Shown here: in pieces, positions 9,659 to 20,325 of the stretch
How the letters are laid out: every line of letters begins with the position of its first letter
Position numbering within the stretch: position 1 is the stretch's first letter
Assembly (NCBI GenBank): GCA_028689145.1
Contig: JAQTWT010000006.1
Span: 109,379 to 173,378, forward strand
DNA length: 64,000 bases
Source of the DNA: Gallionella sp.
GTDB lineage: Bacteria; Pseudomonadota; Gammaproteobacteria; Burkholderiales; Gallionellaceae
Direction: 5' to 3'
Notes under the pieces: generated by a model
What the model was told of the DNA's origin: nothing
What the model saw: the letters and a program-made list of their open reading frames with translations, nothing else
Database searches by the model: none
Translations under genes and position numbers: made by a program

Positions 9659-10563
9659 GAGCGCATCAACAGGGCGTGGCCATCATACTCGCCATGGGTG
9701 TGGTCGCACTGGCAGCGCTGACCGCGTCGGCAATGATGACCGCACAGAGTATCTGGTTACGGCAAAGCGAACTTAATGCCGAGCATGTTCAGGCACAGGC
9801 ATTGATCAAGGTCGGCTTGGATTGGACTCGCGCCCTGCTGAGTAATGACAAACGTGCCAGCAACGTCGATTATCTGGGTGAACCATGGGCGCTGAGATTG
9901 CCGCCGATGCCGGTTGAAAATGGCGAACTCTCGGGTCGTATAGATGATCAGCAGGGTGCATTCAATCTAAATAATCTGGTGAGAGATGGCAAAGTGAACA
10001 TTGCGCAGTTGGCACATTTCAAAAGCCTGCTATCCATACTGGGGTTGCCGCCAGCACTCGCCGATACACTGTCCGACTGGATTGATGCAGACAGCGAGCC
10101 GCAGGGCGGGGCTGAAGATGAATTCTACCGGACATTACAGCCGCCTTATCTGGCCGCTAACCGGCCCTTGGTTGATGTGGGCGAGTTGGCGCTGGTGCGC
10201 GGTTTTGACGATGGTGTACGGGCGCGCCTGCGTCCGTTTGTATCGGCATTGCCGGTCTTCACCGCCGTGAACGTAAACACTGCATCACCTGAAGTTATTG
10301 CGGCAGTGATCGACGGTCTGGGTTTGGATGGCGCCCGTGCTTTAGTCGATAAGCGTGATCGCACTTATTTTCGCGATCGCACCGATTTAATCAATCAACT
10401 TCCGAGGGATATTACAGTGGCGGCAGAAGACATTTCTTTCAGCAGCGATTATTTCATGGTGCAGATGCGCGTAACCATCGGCAGTGCGCAAGCGCGTAGC
10501 ATGGCGCTATTGGCGCGCCCGAATGCCAATTGGCCGGTCATTATTTGGCGCAAAATGTTATGA
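9655..10563 (+). CDS. gspK: Type II secretion minor pseudopilin GspK
   Basis: A 302-residue protein, the largest minor pseudopilin, capping the pseudopilus tip. After the QQG|VAIILAMG processing site and helix comes a large alpha-helical domain with the family sequence VNVNTASPEVIAA. The start at 9655 overlaps the gspJ stop (ATGA). The usual +5 glutamate of pseudopilins is absent here, as is normal for GspK. Confidence 0.95.
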   Translation: MRAHQQGVAIILAMGVVALAALTASAMMTAQSIWLRQSELNAEHVQAQALIKVGLDWTRALLSNDKRASNVDYLGEPWALRLPPMPVENGELSGRIDDQQGAFNLNNLVRDGKVNIAQLAHFKSLLSILGLPPALADTLSDWIDADSEPQGGAEDEFYRTLQPPYLAANRPLVDVGELALVRGFDDGVRARLRPFVSALPVFTAVNVNTASPEVIAAVIDGLGLDGARALVDKRDRTYFRDRTDLINQLPRDITVAAEDISFSSDYFMVQMRVTIGSAQARSMALLARPNANWPVIIWRKML

Positions 10564-11792
10564 GTCTACTGCGCATCTATGGACAGTTATCCGATCAGCC
10601 GCAGCACTGTCAATGGGCGCTGATCAGCGATATCGGCGAACCTGTTACAGGAGAAGGCCAGCTCACCGATCTACCGCAACGTGTCGGGCGCGTCCAACTG
10701 GTGATTCCCGCCGCGCAGGTGTTGATCACTCGTGCGCGCGTACCGCATGGAGCCAGACGCAACGCGGGATCGGTGCTGGCCTTTGCCGTGGAGGAAAAAA
10801 CAGCGGGTGAACCGGATGCCAACCAGGTGAGTTGGCTCGGTGCCATTGGTGATGAAGATGTCCTTGCTGTTGTAGACAAGGCCGGGCTGGAGCGCTGGCA
10901 ACATTCGCTCGGCGCGATCGGTATTCGTATCGACGAAGTGCACTGTGAAACGCTGATGTTGCCTGTTTGCGAGGGAGAGTGGAGCATCGCCTGGAATGGC
11001 AGCGATGGGCTGGTACGCACCGGTGAATTCGAAGGTGCGGCGACCGATTGCGGCGACCGTGAATCACCGCCATTTTCTCTGCGGCTGATGCTGGAAGAAG
11101 CGCAAATACGCAGTGCCGGTCCGACCTCGATTGCGCTCTATACGACGACACCGAATGCGGCACCGGATATCGCGGCATGGCAACGCGAGCTGGGAATAGA
11201 GCTGCGTACAGCCGGGATTTGGGATTGGCGCACCGCGCCGCCCGATGCCGGTATCAATCTGGTACAACAGCGTAAACGCTGGCGTATTTTTCCCGGTATG
11301 GCGATTCGCCTGCGAGCGGCTGCTTGGATATTGGGTGCCGCACTGGCATTGCATGCCATCGCGCTGGTAACCGGCTGGACGCTGCTCGCCAGTGAACAGC
11401 GGACATTGCGCCAGCAAATGGAAGCGCGCTTTCGTGCCGCTTTTCCGGAGGCGGTCGCAGTGGTGGATCCGGTGCTGCAAATGCGCCGCAAACTCGCCGA
11501 GGCTCGCCATGCCGCCGGGCAGTCAGATAGCGGCGATTTTCTGCCGATGATCGAGCAAGTGGCGCTAGCCGCAAAAGAATCTCCGGTCGGCGCGGTACGT
11601 ACGGTGTCCTACGAGGGAGGACGAATGACCTTGGAACTTTCCACCAATGATGAAGCGGTACGCCGCATCGTGGCGCGCCTGATCCAGTCCGGATTGAGCG
11701 TTGAGATGCTCAAGGATACATCCGCTGCATCATCCAAGGTTCCGGCGCGCGCCGCAAATGCAAAGGCCGTGCTGATTGTGAGGGCATCATGA
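10560..11792 (+). CDS. gspL: Type II secretion protein GspL
   Basis: A 410-residue bitopic inner-membrane protein. The N-terminal cytoplasmic part (residues 1 to about 235) is the actin-like GspL domain that recruits GspE. One membrane helix (AAWILGAALALHAIALVTGW) follows, then a periplasmic ferredoxin-like domain that pairs with GspM. The start overlaps the gspK stop by four bases. No anomalies are seen. Confidence 0.93.
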   Translation: MSLLRIYGQLSDQPQHCQWALISDIGEPVTGEGQLTDLPQRVGRVQLVIPAAQVLITRARVPHGARRNAGSVLAFAVEEKTAGEPDANQVSWLGAIGDEDVLAVVDKAGLERWQHSLGAIGIRIDEVHCETLMLPVCEGEWSIAWNGSDGLVRTGEFEGAATDCGDRESPPFSLRLMLEEAQIRSAGPTSIALYTTTPNAAPDIAAWQRELGIELRTAGIWDWRTAPPDAGINLVQQRKRWRIFPGMAIRLRAAAWILGAALALHAIALVTGWTLLASEQRTLRQQMEARFRAAFPEAVAVVDPVLQMRRKLAEARHAAGQSDSGDFLPMIEQVALAAKESPVGAVRTVSYEGGRMTLELSTNDEAVRRIVARLIQSGLSVEMLKDTSAASSKVPARAANAKAVLIVRAS

Positions 11793-12274
11793 AAGCGAAA
11801 TTGCGCAAGCTATGGGAGTCACGTGCACCCCGCGAGCGAACCGTCATCGCGATTTCGGCGGCGGTTTTGGCTGTGATGTTGTATTGGTGGCTGGTGCAGT
11901 CCGGGGGAGCGGCTCACAAGCAATTGCGCGCGAGTGTGACGACTCTTAGAGCGCAGGCTACCCGCCTCGAACAGCAGGCGGTAGAACTTGAGCGGTTGCG
12001 CGCCACCCCGGCTACATCAGTATCACAGAGCGATTTGCGCACTTTGGTGCAAGCGCAGGCCGGTGCTGCCGGACTATCTCAGGCGCTGGTAAAAATTGAT
12101 GTGCCGGATGCCAATCAAGTGGTGGTGGTATTTGGTGCCGTTGCGTTCGCTGATTGGCTTAACTGGGTAGCCAGCATGAGATCACAGCAAGTCCGGCTGG
12201 ACACTTGCAAGGTTGAAGCACTCTCTACGCCGGGCATGGTCAGCGTAACCGCGACCTTGCTGCGCGCCAAATAA
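11789..12274 (+). CDS. gspM: Type II secretion protein GspM
   Basis: A 161-residue protein with a basic N-terminus, one membrane helix (about residues 19-36), a coiled-coil (about 43-70) and a small periplasmic ferredoxin-like domain. GspM stabilises GspL in the inner-membrane platform. The start overlaps the gspL stop by four bases. Confidence 0.92.
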   Translation: MKAKLRKLWESRAPRERTVIAISAAVLAVMLYWWLVQSGGAAHKQLRASVTTLRAQATRLEQQAVELERLRATPATSVSQSDLRTLVQAQAGAAGLSQALVKIDVPDANQVVVVFGAVAFADWLNWVASMRSQQVRLDTCKVEALSTPGMVSVTATLLRAK

Positions 12275-12285
12275 CAACCGTAGCT

Positions 12286-13029
12286 ATGAAACGCCGCTAT
12301 CTGCTCGCAATCGGACTGCTGGTTTACGCGCTCGGGGTAGTTGCCACCGCACCGGCAACGTTGATCGATGCAGAATTACAGCGTATCAGCCACGGCAAGC
12401 TGCGCCTTGTCGAAGCACGGGGCACGTTGTGGTCGGGCTCAGGATTGCTCGAAATTCGCGACCCCGTCGGACGAACCGGCGTGGCAAAAAACTTTTCATG
12501 GCGTATTTTGCCGCGGTCGTTGCTGCGCGGGAAGCTGATTTGCGAAGTCACGCTTGAGCAGGCGGACAAGCCCTTTCAGGTAACAGTGTCGCTATACAGG
12601 ATTGAGCTGGCGAACGCGGATATTAATTTACCGGCAGCAGCTTTGGGATTGGGCGTGCCGAAACTTGCGCCGCTTGGTCTTACCGGCGAAATCTTGCTGC
12701 ACGTCGCCAGCCTTGTAATTGAGGGAAAACAAACCCAGAGCAGTGTCACACTGCAATGGCGCGGTGCCGGATCGGTATTCACGCCCATTTCGCCATTGGG
12801 TGACTATGAATTGAAGCTCGATGTTGAGGGCACTACGGTTAATGTCGTGCTGCGTACTATTCAAGGACCGCTTCAACTCGAAGGCAAAGGATCATGGGCA
12901 AGCGGTAATAATCCCGATTTTTTAGCCATCGCTCATGTTCCCCCTCAACACCAGCAGCAACTTGATCCACTGCTGCGCCTGATCGCGGTAGAGCGTGGTG
13001 CAGGCAGCTTTGAGCTGCAACTAAAGTAA
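12286..13029 (+). CDS. gspN: Type II secretion protein GspN
   Basis: A 247-residue protein with an N-terminal signal anchor (YLLAIGLLVYALGVVAT) and the beta-rich T2SSN domain, including the LVEARGTLWSGSG motif. GspN occurs in only some type II systems and its exact task is unsettled. It closes the rightward operon, 11 bases after gspM. Confidence 0.92.
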   Translation: MKRRYLLAIGLLVYALGVVATAPATLIDAELQRISHGKLRLVEARGTLWSGSGLLEIRDPVGRTGVAKNFSWRILPRSLLRGKLICEVTLEQADKPFQVTVSLYRIELANADINLPAAALGLGVPKLAPLGLTGEILLHVASLVIEGKQTQSSVTLQWRGAGSVFTPISPLGDYELKLDVEGTTVNVVLRTIQGPLQLEGKGSWASGNNPDFLAIAHVPPQHQQQLDPLLRLIAVERGAGSFELQLK

Positions 13030-13237
13030 ATATACATCCTGCGAAATTACACGGAACAGCCGAGGTTCATACGGTTTATGTGTGCCAGCGAACAGAATAT
13101 TTTGCCGCGAAAACAGATATTCATTGCCATTCGATTCAGAACTCAAACGATAGCGTAATGCGCCTGAATTGACACCGCAACAACCCGCACATGCTTTTCT
13201 ATCTCATTTTGAGATTGATATTTCAGGAGAAACACAA

Positions 13238-14062
13238 ATGAACACATACAAAAACATTTTCAATCCATTGGTTTGGTTGATGCCGTTACTGCTGGCTGCT
13301 TTTGTAACCGGATGCGGTGGTGGAAGCGGGGGCGGTTCGTCTGTATCCACAACTGTTCCGGGCATGGGAACTGGAACTGGCGCTGGTAGAGGCCCGGCAC
13401 CGGTAGTTCTTGGTGCTGCCGGGAATTTTGCAGTTCTGGCAAAATCAGCCGTATCAACCACGGGAACGACCGCAATAACCGGAAATATTGGATTGAGCCC
13501 GGCTGCCGCGAGTTTTATCACCGGATTTTCACTGATAGCCGACGCTTCAAATGTATTTTCGACATCGGCGCTGGTTACCGGTCAAATATACGCATCCGAC
13601 TACGCAGTTCCAACCCCCTCCACCCTGACCACAGCGGTAAATAATATGCTGACTGCGTATACCGATGCGGCCGGTCGTGCTCCAGACTATACGGAGCTTG
13701 GTGCCGGAAATATCGGCGGGATGACTCTAGCACCGGGTACCTACAAATGGGGTACCGGACTTTTAATTCCGACAGATGTCACGCTTAACGGCGGGCCAAA
13801 TGATGTCTGGATATTTCAGGTTGCGCAGGGTATTACCCAAGCTTCCGGCGCACGGATAATATTGGCCGGTGGCGCGCTGTCCAGGAATATTTTCTGGCAG
13901 TCATTCGGTGCTGTGGACATTGGAACGACCGCACACATGGAGGGGGTTGTCATGTCGCAAACGTCGATTACGCTACGGACAGGCGCTTCAGCAAACGGCA
14001 GGCTATTAGCGCAAACTGCGGTTACTTTTGATGGTAATGCGGTTACGCAACCTGCGCTATAA
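13238..14062 (+). CDS. Secreted ice-binding-like (DUF3494) lipoprotein
   Basis: A 274-residue protein with a signal peptide ending in a lipobox-like FVTGC followed by a Gly/Ser linker (GGGSGGGSS) and then a complete DUF3494 beta-solenoid domain (from VVLGAAGNFAVLAKSAVSTTG to the end). This family includes the ice-binding/antifreeze proteins of cold-adapted microbes, but many members have no tested function. AGGAG lies just before the ATG. It sits 208 bases after gspN on the same strand and may be a client of the neighbouring secretion system; this is inferred from proximity only. The gap before it shows no other gene. Confidence 0.85.
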   Translation: MNTYKNIFNPLVWLMPLLLAAFVTGCGGGSGGGSSVSTTVPGMGTGTGAGRGPAPVVLGAAGNFAVLAKSAVSTTGTTAITGNIGLSPAAASFITGFSLIADASNVFSTSALVTGQIYASDYAVPTPSTLTTAVNNMLTAYTDAAGRAPDYTELGAGNIGGMTLAPGTYKWGTGLLIPTDVTLNGGPNDVWIFQVAQGITQASGARIILAGGALSRNIFWQSFGAVDIGTTAHMEGVVMSQTSITLRTGASANGRLLAQTAVTFDGNAVTQPAL

Positions 14063-14074
14063 ATATAATTGGCG

Positions 14075-14104
14075 CTCTCAAGCCTGTATCTCTCAAGCCT
14101 GTAT
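14075..14104. repeat. Tandem duplication of a 15-base unit
   Basis: CTCTCAAGCCTGTAT occurs twice with no spacer, directly after the DUF3494 gene stop. It is probably a recent slippage duplication. No terminator hairpin is visible here. Confidence 0.9.
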
Positions 14105-14176
14105 ATGGGTATTTACATCGTAGTCAAAGTTTCAAAGCTGTTCTTTGCAGCGGGAATGCTGGTAAGGTCTGAAGGC

Positions 14177-14563
14177 TCAGGGTTTATAGTCTGTCAGTGA
14201 TAAAAATAAACCTAATTCAGAAAGAGCCTTGGTTATTTCAAGCAAGGAGCTGCGCCCAAGATTATGATTGCGTACTAAGTCTCTTTTGGATCTTAAGGTC
14301 AAATCCTTCACCGTATAGATTTCCAATCTTTCAAGGCAATTCAGAGTGCGGAGAGAGAGCCCCAAGTTTTTAATCTTAAGGTCATAATGTCCATCAGGAT
14401 TTTCTGATTCAAAGCGTTTAACATAAGACAAGATGCCTAATTTGGCGTAATCACTTTGAAAGGCCATCGCATCTTCGGCGTTTGAATAGTAGTAATGCTC
14501 TTCAAATTCCTTTGAAAGAGAATTGAAAAGAAAAAGCGTAAATTGTACGTTTTTGTCATCCAT
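14177..14563 (-). CDS. Stand-alone RNA polymerase alpha-CTD-like protein
   Basis: A 128-residue protein. Residues about 64-123 align by eye with the C-terminal domain of the RNA polymerase alpha subunit (rLRTLNCL ... NLGRSSLLEI ... LGLFLSL). Positions equivalent to E. coli alpha R265, N268, G296, S299 and E302 are kept (R72, N75, G103, S106, E109), while K298 is replaced by S105. The alpha N-terminal assembly domain is missing; instead there is a 60-residue acidic/aromatic region of unknown type. It could bind UP-element DNA or sigma/activator surfaces and modulate transcription. It is a single gene, opposite in strand to its neighbours. Confidence 0.75.
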   Translation of the reverse strand: MDDKNVQFTLFLFNSLSKEFEEHYYYSNAEDAMAFQSDYAKLGILSYVKRFESENPDGHYDLKIKNLGLSLRTLNCLERLEIYTVKDLTLRSKRDLVRNHNLGRSSLLEITKALSELGLFLSLTDYKP

Positions 14564-14649
14564 ATCCTTGCCCCCTATTGAATTATAACAACAAAGTTCC
14601 TGTCCCGAGGTTTGCTCGGGGATTTTATGATCCTTGTTTCTCGGTAGGC

Positions 14650-14679
14650 TTGAAATACGGGCAATGGTTTTGGTAAGAT
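14650..14679 (+). promoter_or_regulatory. Possible sigma-70 promoter before a short terminated leader
   Basis: TTGAAA (14650-14655) and TAAGAT (14674-14679) are separated by 18 bases. A start about seven bases downstream would yield a transcript that meets an intrinsic terminator after only about 15 bases and then, if it reads through, the 35-residue membrane peptide. Pattern recognition only. Confidence 0.4.
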
Positions 14680-14697
14680 TCAGGCATGCAGAACCTG

Positions 14698-14721
14698 CCG
14701 CCCTTGATCGGGCGGTTTTTT
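14698..14721 (+). terminator. Intrinsic terminator upstream of a small membrane peptide gene
   Basis: CCGCCC-ttgatc-GGGCGG followed by a run of six T. A second hairpin without a clean T-run (CCCGAG-gtttg-CTCGGG) lies at 14604-14620. No gene on the + strand ends just before it, so it may end a small RNA or act as an attenuator for the peptide gene at 14772. Confidence 0.7.
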
Positions 14722-14771
14722 ATCGCGTAGTAACGGCTGCGGAATATGCCCCCGGATAATTTGAGTTAAAT

Positions 14772-14879
14772 ATGAACGAAAATAATGAATCTTTGAGCTT
14801 GCGGAATGTATTTTTGATACTGTTAGGCGCGTTCGTGCTGGCATTTTGTGTCGCCTATTTTATCGGGGCAGGTAAATAA
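14772..14879 (+). CDS. 35-residue single-pass membrane peptide
   Basis: A short frame beginning MNENNESLSLRNV with one strongly hydrophobic helix (VFLILLGAFVLAFCVAYFI) and a GAGK ending. A polar N-terminus and a full transmembrane helix with no frame interruption suggest a genuine small membrane protein, but no clear ribosome binding site is present. Its job is unknown. It stands alone between the alpha-CTD-like gene and clpB, downstream of a promoter-terminator pair. Confidence 0.5.
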   Translation: MNENNESLSLRNVFLILLGAFVLAFCVAYFIGAGK

Positions 14880-15231
14880 GACGACTGGCTGTATCGTGTT
14901 CGGACACGGTACTTTGCAAGTTCCGGCATAGATTTGTCGAATTATTTGTGTCTGAATTACCCCCGCAATGACATCTCCCCTGAAATAAAAGTCCTATTGT
15001 AGTGCACCGCTATTAACGGTACTGATGCGAAAACCCTTGTAGGTCGGGCTTTAGCCCGATACGTCGGGTTGAAACCCGACCTACAATGCGGCGCTGACCA
15101 TTGGTATAAGTTCCAAACAGAATGGCGCACTACAGCGCTGGAGAGGTATCCGGAGAGGTTTCAGGACCACTAAGCCGGACAGGGCGGCAGGTACTTGCTT
15201 AGTGCTTCTTTGGAATAGAATGAAGCGCAGG
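14880..15231. other. Intergenic stretch with one palindromic repeat
   Basis: No coding frame is convincing between the small peptide gene and the clpB promoter. The region contains an inverted repeat at 15037-15087 and otherwise shows nothing recognisable. Confidence 0.6.
15037..15087. repeat. REP-like palindrome (GTAGGTCGGGC type)
   Basis: TTGTAGGTCGGG ... CCCGACCTACAA forms a long hairpin with an inner pair GGGCTTTAGCCC. Elements of this kind are dispersed extragenic palindromes in many proteobacteria. It lies between clpB and its upstream neighbours. Confidence 0.8.
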
Positions 15232-15260
15232 CTTGAAATTCTTACAGACTTCCCCCACGT
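15232..15260 (+). promoter_or_regulatory. Sigma-32 (heat-shock) promoter of clpB
   Basis: CTTGAAA at 15232-15238, a 13-base spacer, then CCCCCACGT at 15252-15260 match the RpoH consensus (CTTGAAA, 13-14 bases, CCCCATnT) closely. It lies 33 bases before the clpB ATG, so clpB should be heat-shock controlled by RpoH. Confidence 0.8.
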
Positions 15261-15293
15261 AGCGAGCATTCGAGTTTACTCAAGGAGTGCAGC

Positions 15294-17879
<2,586 letters not shown>

Positions 17880-17887
17880 GATAAAAC

Positions 17888-17966
17888 GTAGGATGGGTGG
17901 AGCGCAGCGATACCCATCATTTTTTCAAGAGAGGCGATGGGTATCGCTGCGCTCCACCCATCCTAC
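17888..17966. repeat. Long inverted repeat between convergent clpB and rnd-like genes
   Basis: Arms of about 30 bases (GTAGGATGGGTGGAGCGCAG ... and its complement) enclose an 18-base loop. The element sits in the gap between two converging genes and could end transcription from both sides. The GTAGGATGGG...CCCATCCTAC type is a dispersed repeat in many bacteria. Confidence 0.9.
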
Positions 17967-17972
17967 ACAGCA

Positions 17973-18623
17973 TCACGCATCAGGCTTCGTTACCGGGGTT
18001 TCAGCGTGCACCCCCATAATCGGCAAATCCTCACGGTGCAAGTTCATCGCCTCCAGCACTTTCAGCGCCGCGTAGGCATCGTTGGCCGCGTAGAGCATTT
18101 GCTGCGCGGTGAGTTGCGGCTGCGACCAGTTGGAGGTGGTCACGTGTCTGGATTTGGCGAAACGCTGTTTCAGCACCAAGCCCACCGCCGCGCGGACACC
18201 CATCTCCTTGTGGTAACCGTCCATATTGAACACGGTATTGAGATCGACCACCCCGCCGAAATGCACGCCCAGTTTTGCGCGGATATGCCCGCGATCCGAT
18301 TTCAGACCGAAGCCGACCTTGATGAGTTGCTCCGATTGCAGCAGCTCAAGCAGGAACGGCAACCCCTCCACCCGGTGCAGCTGAAACAGGTAAGCCTTGT
18401 CGTGCAGTGCAAATTGCACCACATGCGGCCCCTCGCTGACATCGCCGGTAACAAACGTCGGTTTGGATTCGGTATCGAATCCCGCGATGCCCGCCGCCCT
18501 GATTTCGGCAGCGGCAGACGCAAATTCTTCGGTAGTTGTCGGCACGTGAATGTGCTCCAGCGTGAGGCCGGAAAATTGCGGCAGCAGCGCGATTTCATCC
18601 TTGGTTGGGGCGATTTTTTTCAT
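17973..18623 (-). CDS. Ribonuclease D-like 3'-5' exonuclease
   Basis: A 216-residue single-domain DEDD exonuclease. Visible motifs are the first acidic pair in GFDTES, a DLNTVF segment for the second motif and YAANDAYAALKV for the third (DEDDy type). HRDC domains of full-length RNase D are missing, so this is the short form seen in many proteobacteria. It probably trims RNA 3' ends, though substrate is unknown. The ATG at 18623 (MKKIAPTKDE) is preferred to an earlier one at 18677, which would overlap the preceding gene. Confidence 0.85.
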   Translation of the reverse strand: MKKIAPTKDEIALLPQFSGLTLEHIHVPTTTEEFASAAAEIRAAGIAGFDTESKPTFVTGDVSEGPHVVQFALHDKAYLFQLHRVEGLPFLLELLQSEQLIKVGFGLKSDRGHIRAKLGVHFGGVVDLNTVFNMDGYHKEMGVRAAVGLVLKQRFAKSRHVTTSNWSQPQLTAQQMLYAANDAYAALKVLEAMNLHREDLPIMGVHAETPVTKPDA

Positions 18624-18664
18624 AAGATTAGAGCGTACCTGATATTTGCATTGAGAAACGCGCC

Positions 18665-18991
18665 TTAAGCCTGCCAAACGCCAAATCCGGCCTCGCGCAG
18701 ATCAATTCCCACTTCGACTTCCCTGTCGCGCGCTTCGTCGTAGGACATCGGGTTGAATCCTTCGTAGAGGTCCGGCAATAAACGCAATCCGTATTCCATC
18801 ACATAGCGGTTGGATTGAATGCCTGCCTTGTGTTTGTCAAAGCGCAAATCGGGATCAAGCCCGGTCATGCCGACATACACGCAGGGCTTGCCGGGGAGGT
18901 AGCCGGGGTTGCACTTTTTGAATTTACCTTCGTGCAGAACGTCTTTCGACAATTCGATCACATAGACGTGGTAGTGGTTGCGGCGCGCCAT
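18665..18991 (-). CDS. Small protein with GIY-YIG-like motifs
   Basis: A 108-residue protein starting MARRNHYHVYVIEL. The pair YVI ... YVGMTG, followed by a basic/acidic segment LRFDKHKAG, resembles the GIY-YIG nuclease core, but the fit is partial and no catalytic assignment is secure. It is separated by two bases from the RlmN-like gene upstream and is probably co-transcribed with it. Function unknown. Confidence 0.6.
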   Translation of the reverse strand: MARRNHYHVYVIELSKDVLHEGKFKKCNPGYLPGKPCVYVGMTGLDPDLRFDKHKAGIQSNRYVMEYGLRLLPDLYEGFNPMSYDEARDREVEVGIDLREAGFGVWQA

Positions 18992-18993
18992 GA

Positions 18994-20325
18994 TTATTTC
19001 ACCGTCCGCGCCCGCAACTGCCCGCATGCGCCCTCGATCTCCTGCCCTGCCGAATCGCGCACTCTGGTGTAGATGCCCTGCCGATTAAGCGTATCCACCA
19101 TAGACGCGATCCGTTCGGCAGAGGGGCGGCGATAGTCGAGTTCGTCCACTGCGTTGAAGGGGATGAAATTCATCACGGCGTATTTTCCGGCGAGGAGTTG
19201 GACGATCCGCTCCAGCTCGGCATCGCTGTCGTTCACGCCCTCGATCAGCGTCCATTGATATTGCACCGGATAACCGGTGGCGCGCGCATACGCTTCGGCG
19301 CGTTCCACCAGCTCCTCGATAGCGATACGCGGCGCATGGGGTAGCAGCTTGGTGCGCAGTGCCGCGTTGGTGGTATGCAGTGACAGTGCGAGTGCCGGTT
19401 TTACAGTTTCATGTTTCACGGAAGAACTCAAGTTCCTTCCCCCTTGCAGGGGGAAGGTTAGGATGGGGGTAGAAAATGCAGCGGCATTACTCATAATTTC
19501 TACCCCCTCCCTAGCCCTCCCCCTGCAAGGGGGAGGGGAGCTTCTTTCCATCAACCTCTCAAACACCCTTAAATCCCCCACCGTGGAAAGCACCAGATTC
19601 TTATGCCCGATGTTGCCCTGTGTGCCGAGCAGCTCAATCGCTTCAAGCACGTTGTCGAGATTGTGGGCCGGTTCACCCATGCCCATAAACACCACCTTGC
19701 TCACCGCGCGGCGACGGCGCGCCAGCACCACCTGCGCGACGATCTCGGCGCTGCCGAGCTGGCGCAGCAAACCGTCTCTGCCGCTCATGCAGAACACACA
19801 GCCCACCGCGCAACCCACCTGCGTCGATACGCACAGCCCGCCGCGCGGCAACAGCACGCTCTCCACCATCTGGCCGTCATGCAGTTCCACCAGTAGCCGC
19901 GCTACGTCTGCCACCTCTCCCGCAGGAATTGAACAAAGCTTCTCGCATTTGCCCCCTCTCCCGCTTGCGGGAGAGGGTTGGGGATAACCAACGACTTGAC
20001 CAGCGTAGTTTGCTGGCCTAGTCGAATGGCTAGTGGTTTCATCAGAGGGTTTTCTCGGGGGGAGGGCCGTAACGGCGTGCTCACTCTTCAGCCGCGCCAG
20101 CCCATCCAGCTCCGCCTCAATGGCGGACAACTCGTTGCGCAGTGCGAGCGGAAAGAACGTCACTGCGGGACTGTGCTTCCTGTCGTATGAACAGACCTGA
20201 CTCCAGCCGCGCAGCAGGCGATCTTCGTGGCACGGCTTTGCGCCGAGTTCGCGCAGGCGCTGGCGAAGGTGGGTGAGGCGCATCGGAGAGGTCGAAGTGG
20301 GAGGCAAGGTGTATTTGCAGGTCAT
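18994..20325 (-). CDS. RlmN/Cfr-family radical SAM methyltransferase with two repeat-derived inserts
   Basis: A 443-residue radical SAM enzyme of the RlmN family. The iron-sulphur motif is CAVGCVFC (C-x3-C-x2-C), and later family segments include VVFMGMGEPAHNLDNV, LALSLHTTNAALR and PFNAVDELDYRRP. RlmN methylates A2503 of 23S rRNA and A37 of some tRNAs; this is a divergent paralogue type, so the target is uncertain. Two in-frame inserts break up the normal sequence: about 40 residues after RKPSDETT, and about 45 residues between RVFERLME and VKPALALSLH. Both coincide with palindromic repeats (19954-19977 and 19433-19538). Whether the enzyme still folds is unknown. A start at 20283 (MRLTHLRQRL) is equally possible. 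Confidence 0.85.
   Translation of the reverse strand: MTCKYTLPPTSTSPMRLTHLRQRLRELGAKPCHEDRLLRGWSQVCSYDRKHSPAVTFFPLALRNELSAIEAELDGLARLKSEHAVTALPPRKPSDETTSHSTRPANYAGQVVGYPQPSPASGRGGKCEKLCSIPAGEVADVARLLVELHDGQMVESVLLPRGGLCVSTQVGCAVGCVFCMSGRDGLLRQLGSAEIVAQVVLARRRRAVSKVVFMGMGEPAHNLDNVLEAIELLGTQGNIGHKNLVLSTVGDLRVFERLMERSSPPPCRGRAREGVEIMSNAAAFSTPILTFPLQGGRNLSSSVKHETVKPALALSLHTTNAALRTKLLPHAPRIAIEELVERAEAYARATGYPVQYQWTLIEGVNDSDAELERIVQLLAGKYAVMNFIPFNAVDELDYRRPSAERIASMVDTLNRQGIYTRVRDSAGQEIEGACGQLRARTVK
19433..19538. repeat. Composite palindromic element inside the RlmN-like gene
   Basis: Two GC-rich hairpins (CTTCCCCCTTGCAGGGGGAAG and CTCCCCCTGCAAGGGGGAG) are joined by a centre with its own complementarity (GGGGGTAGAAA ... 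TTTCTACCCCC). The same composite architecture occurs in a gap at 43499-43602. Here it is read through in frame by the radical SAM gene. Confidence 0.9.
19954..19977. repeat. CCCTCTCCCGC palindrome inside the RlmN-like gene
   Basis: CCCTCTCCCGCttGCGGGAGAGGG. Copies or variants are seen at 30374-30400, 40892-40918 and 44434-44471. It falls within the coding sequence and adds residues such as PSPASGRGG. Confidence 0.9.
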
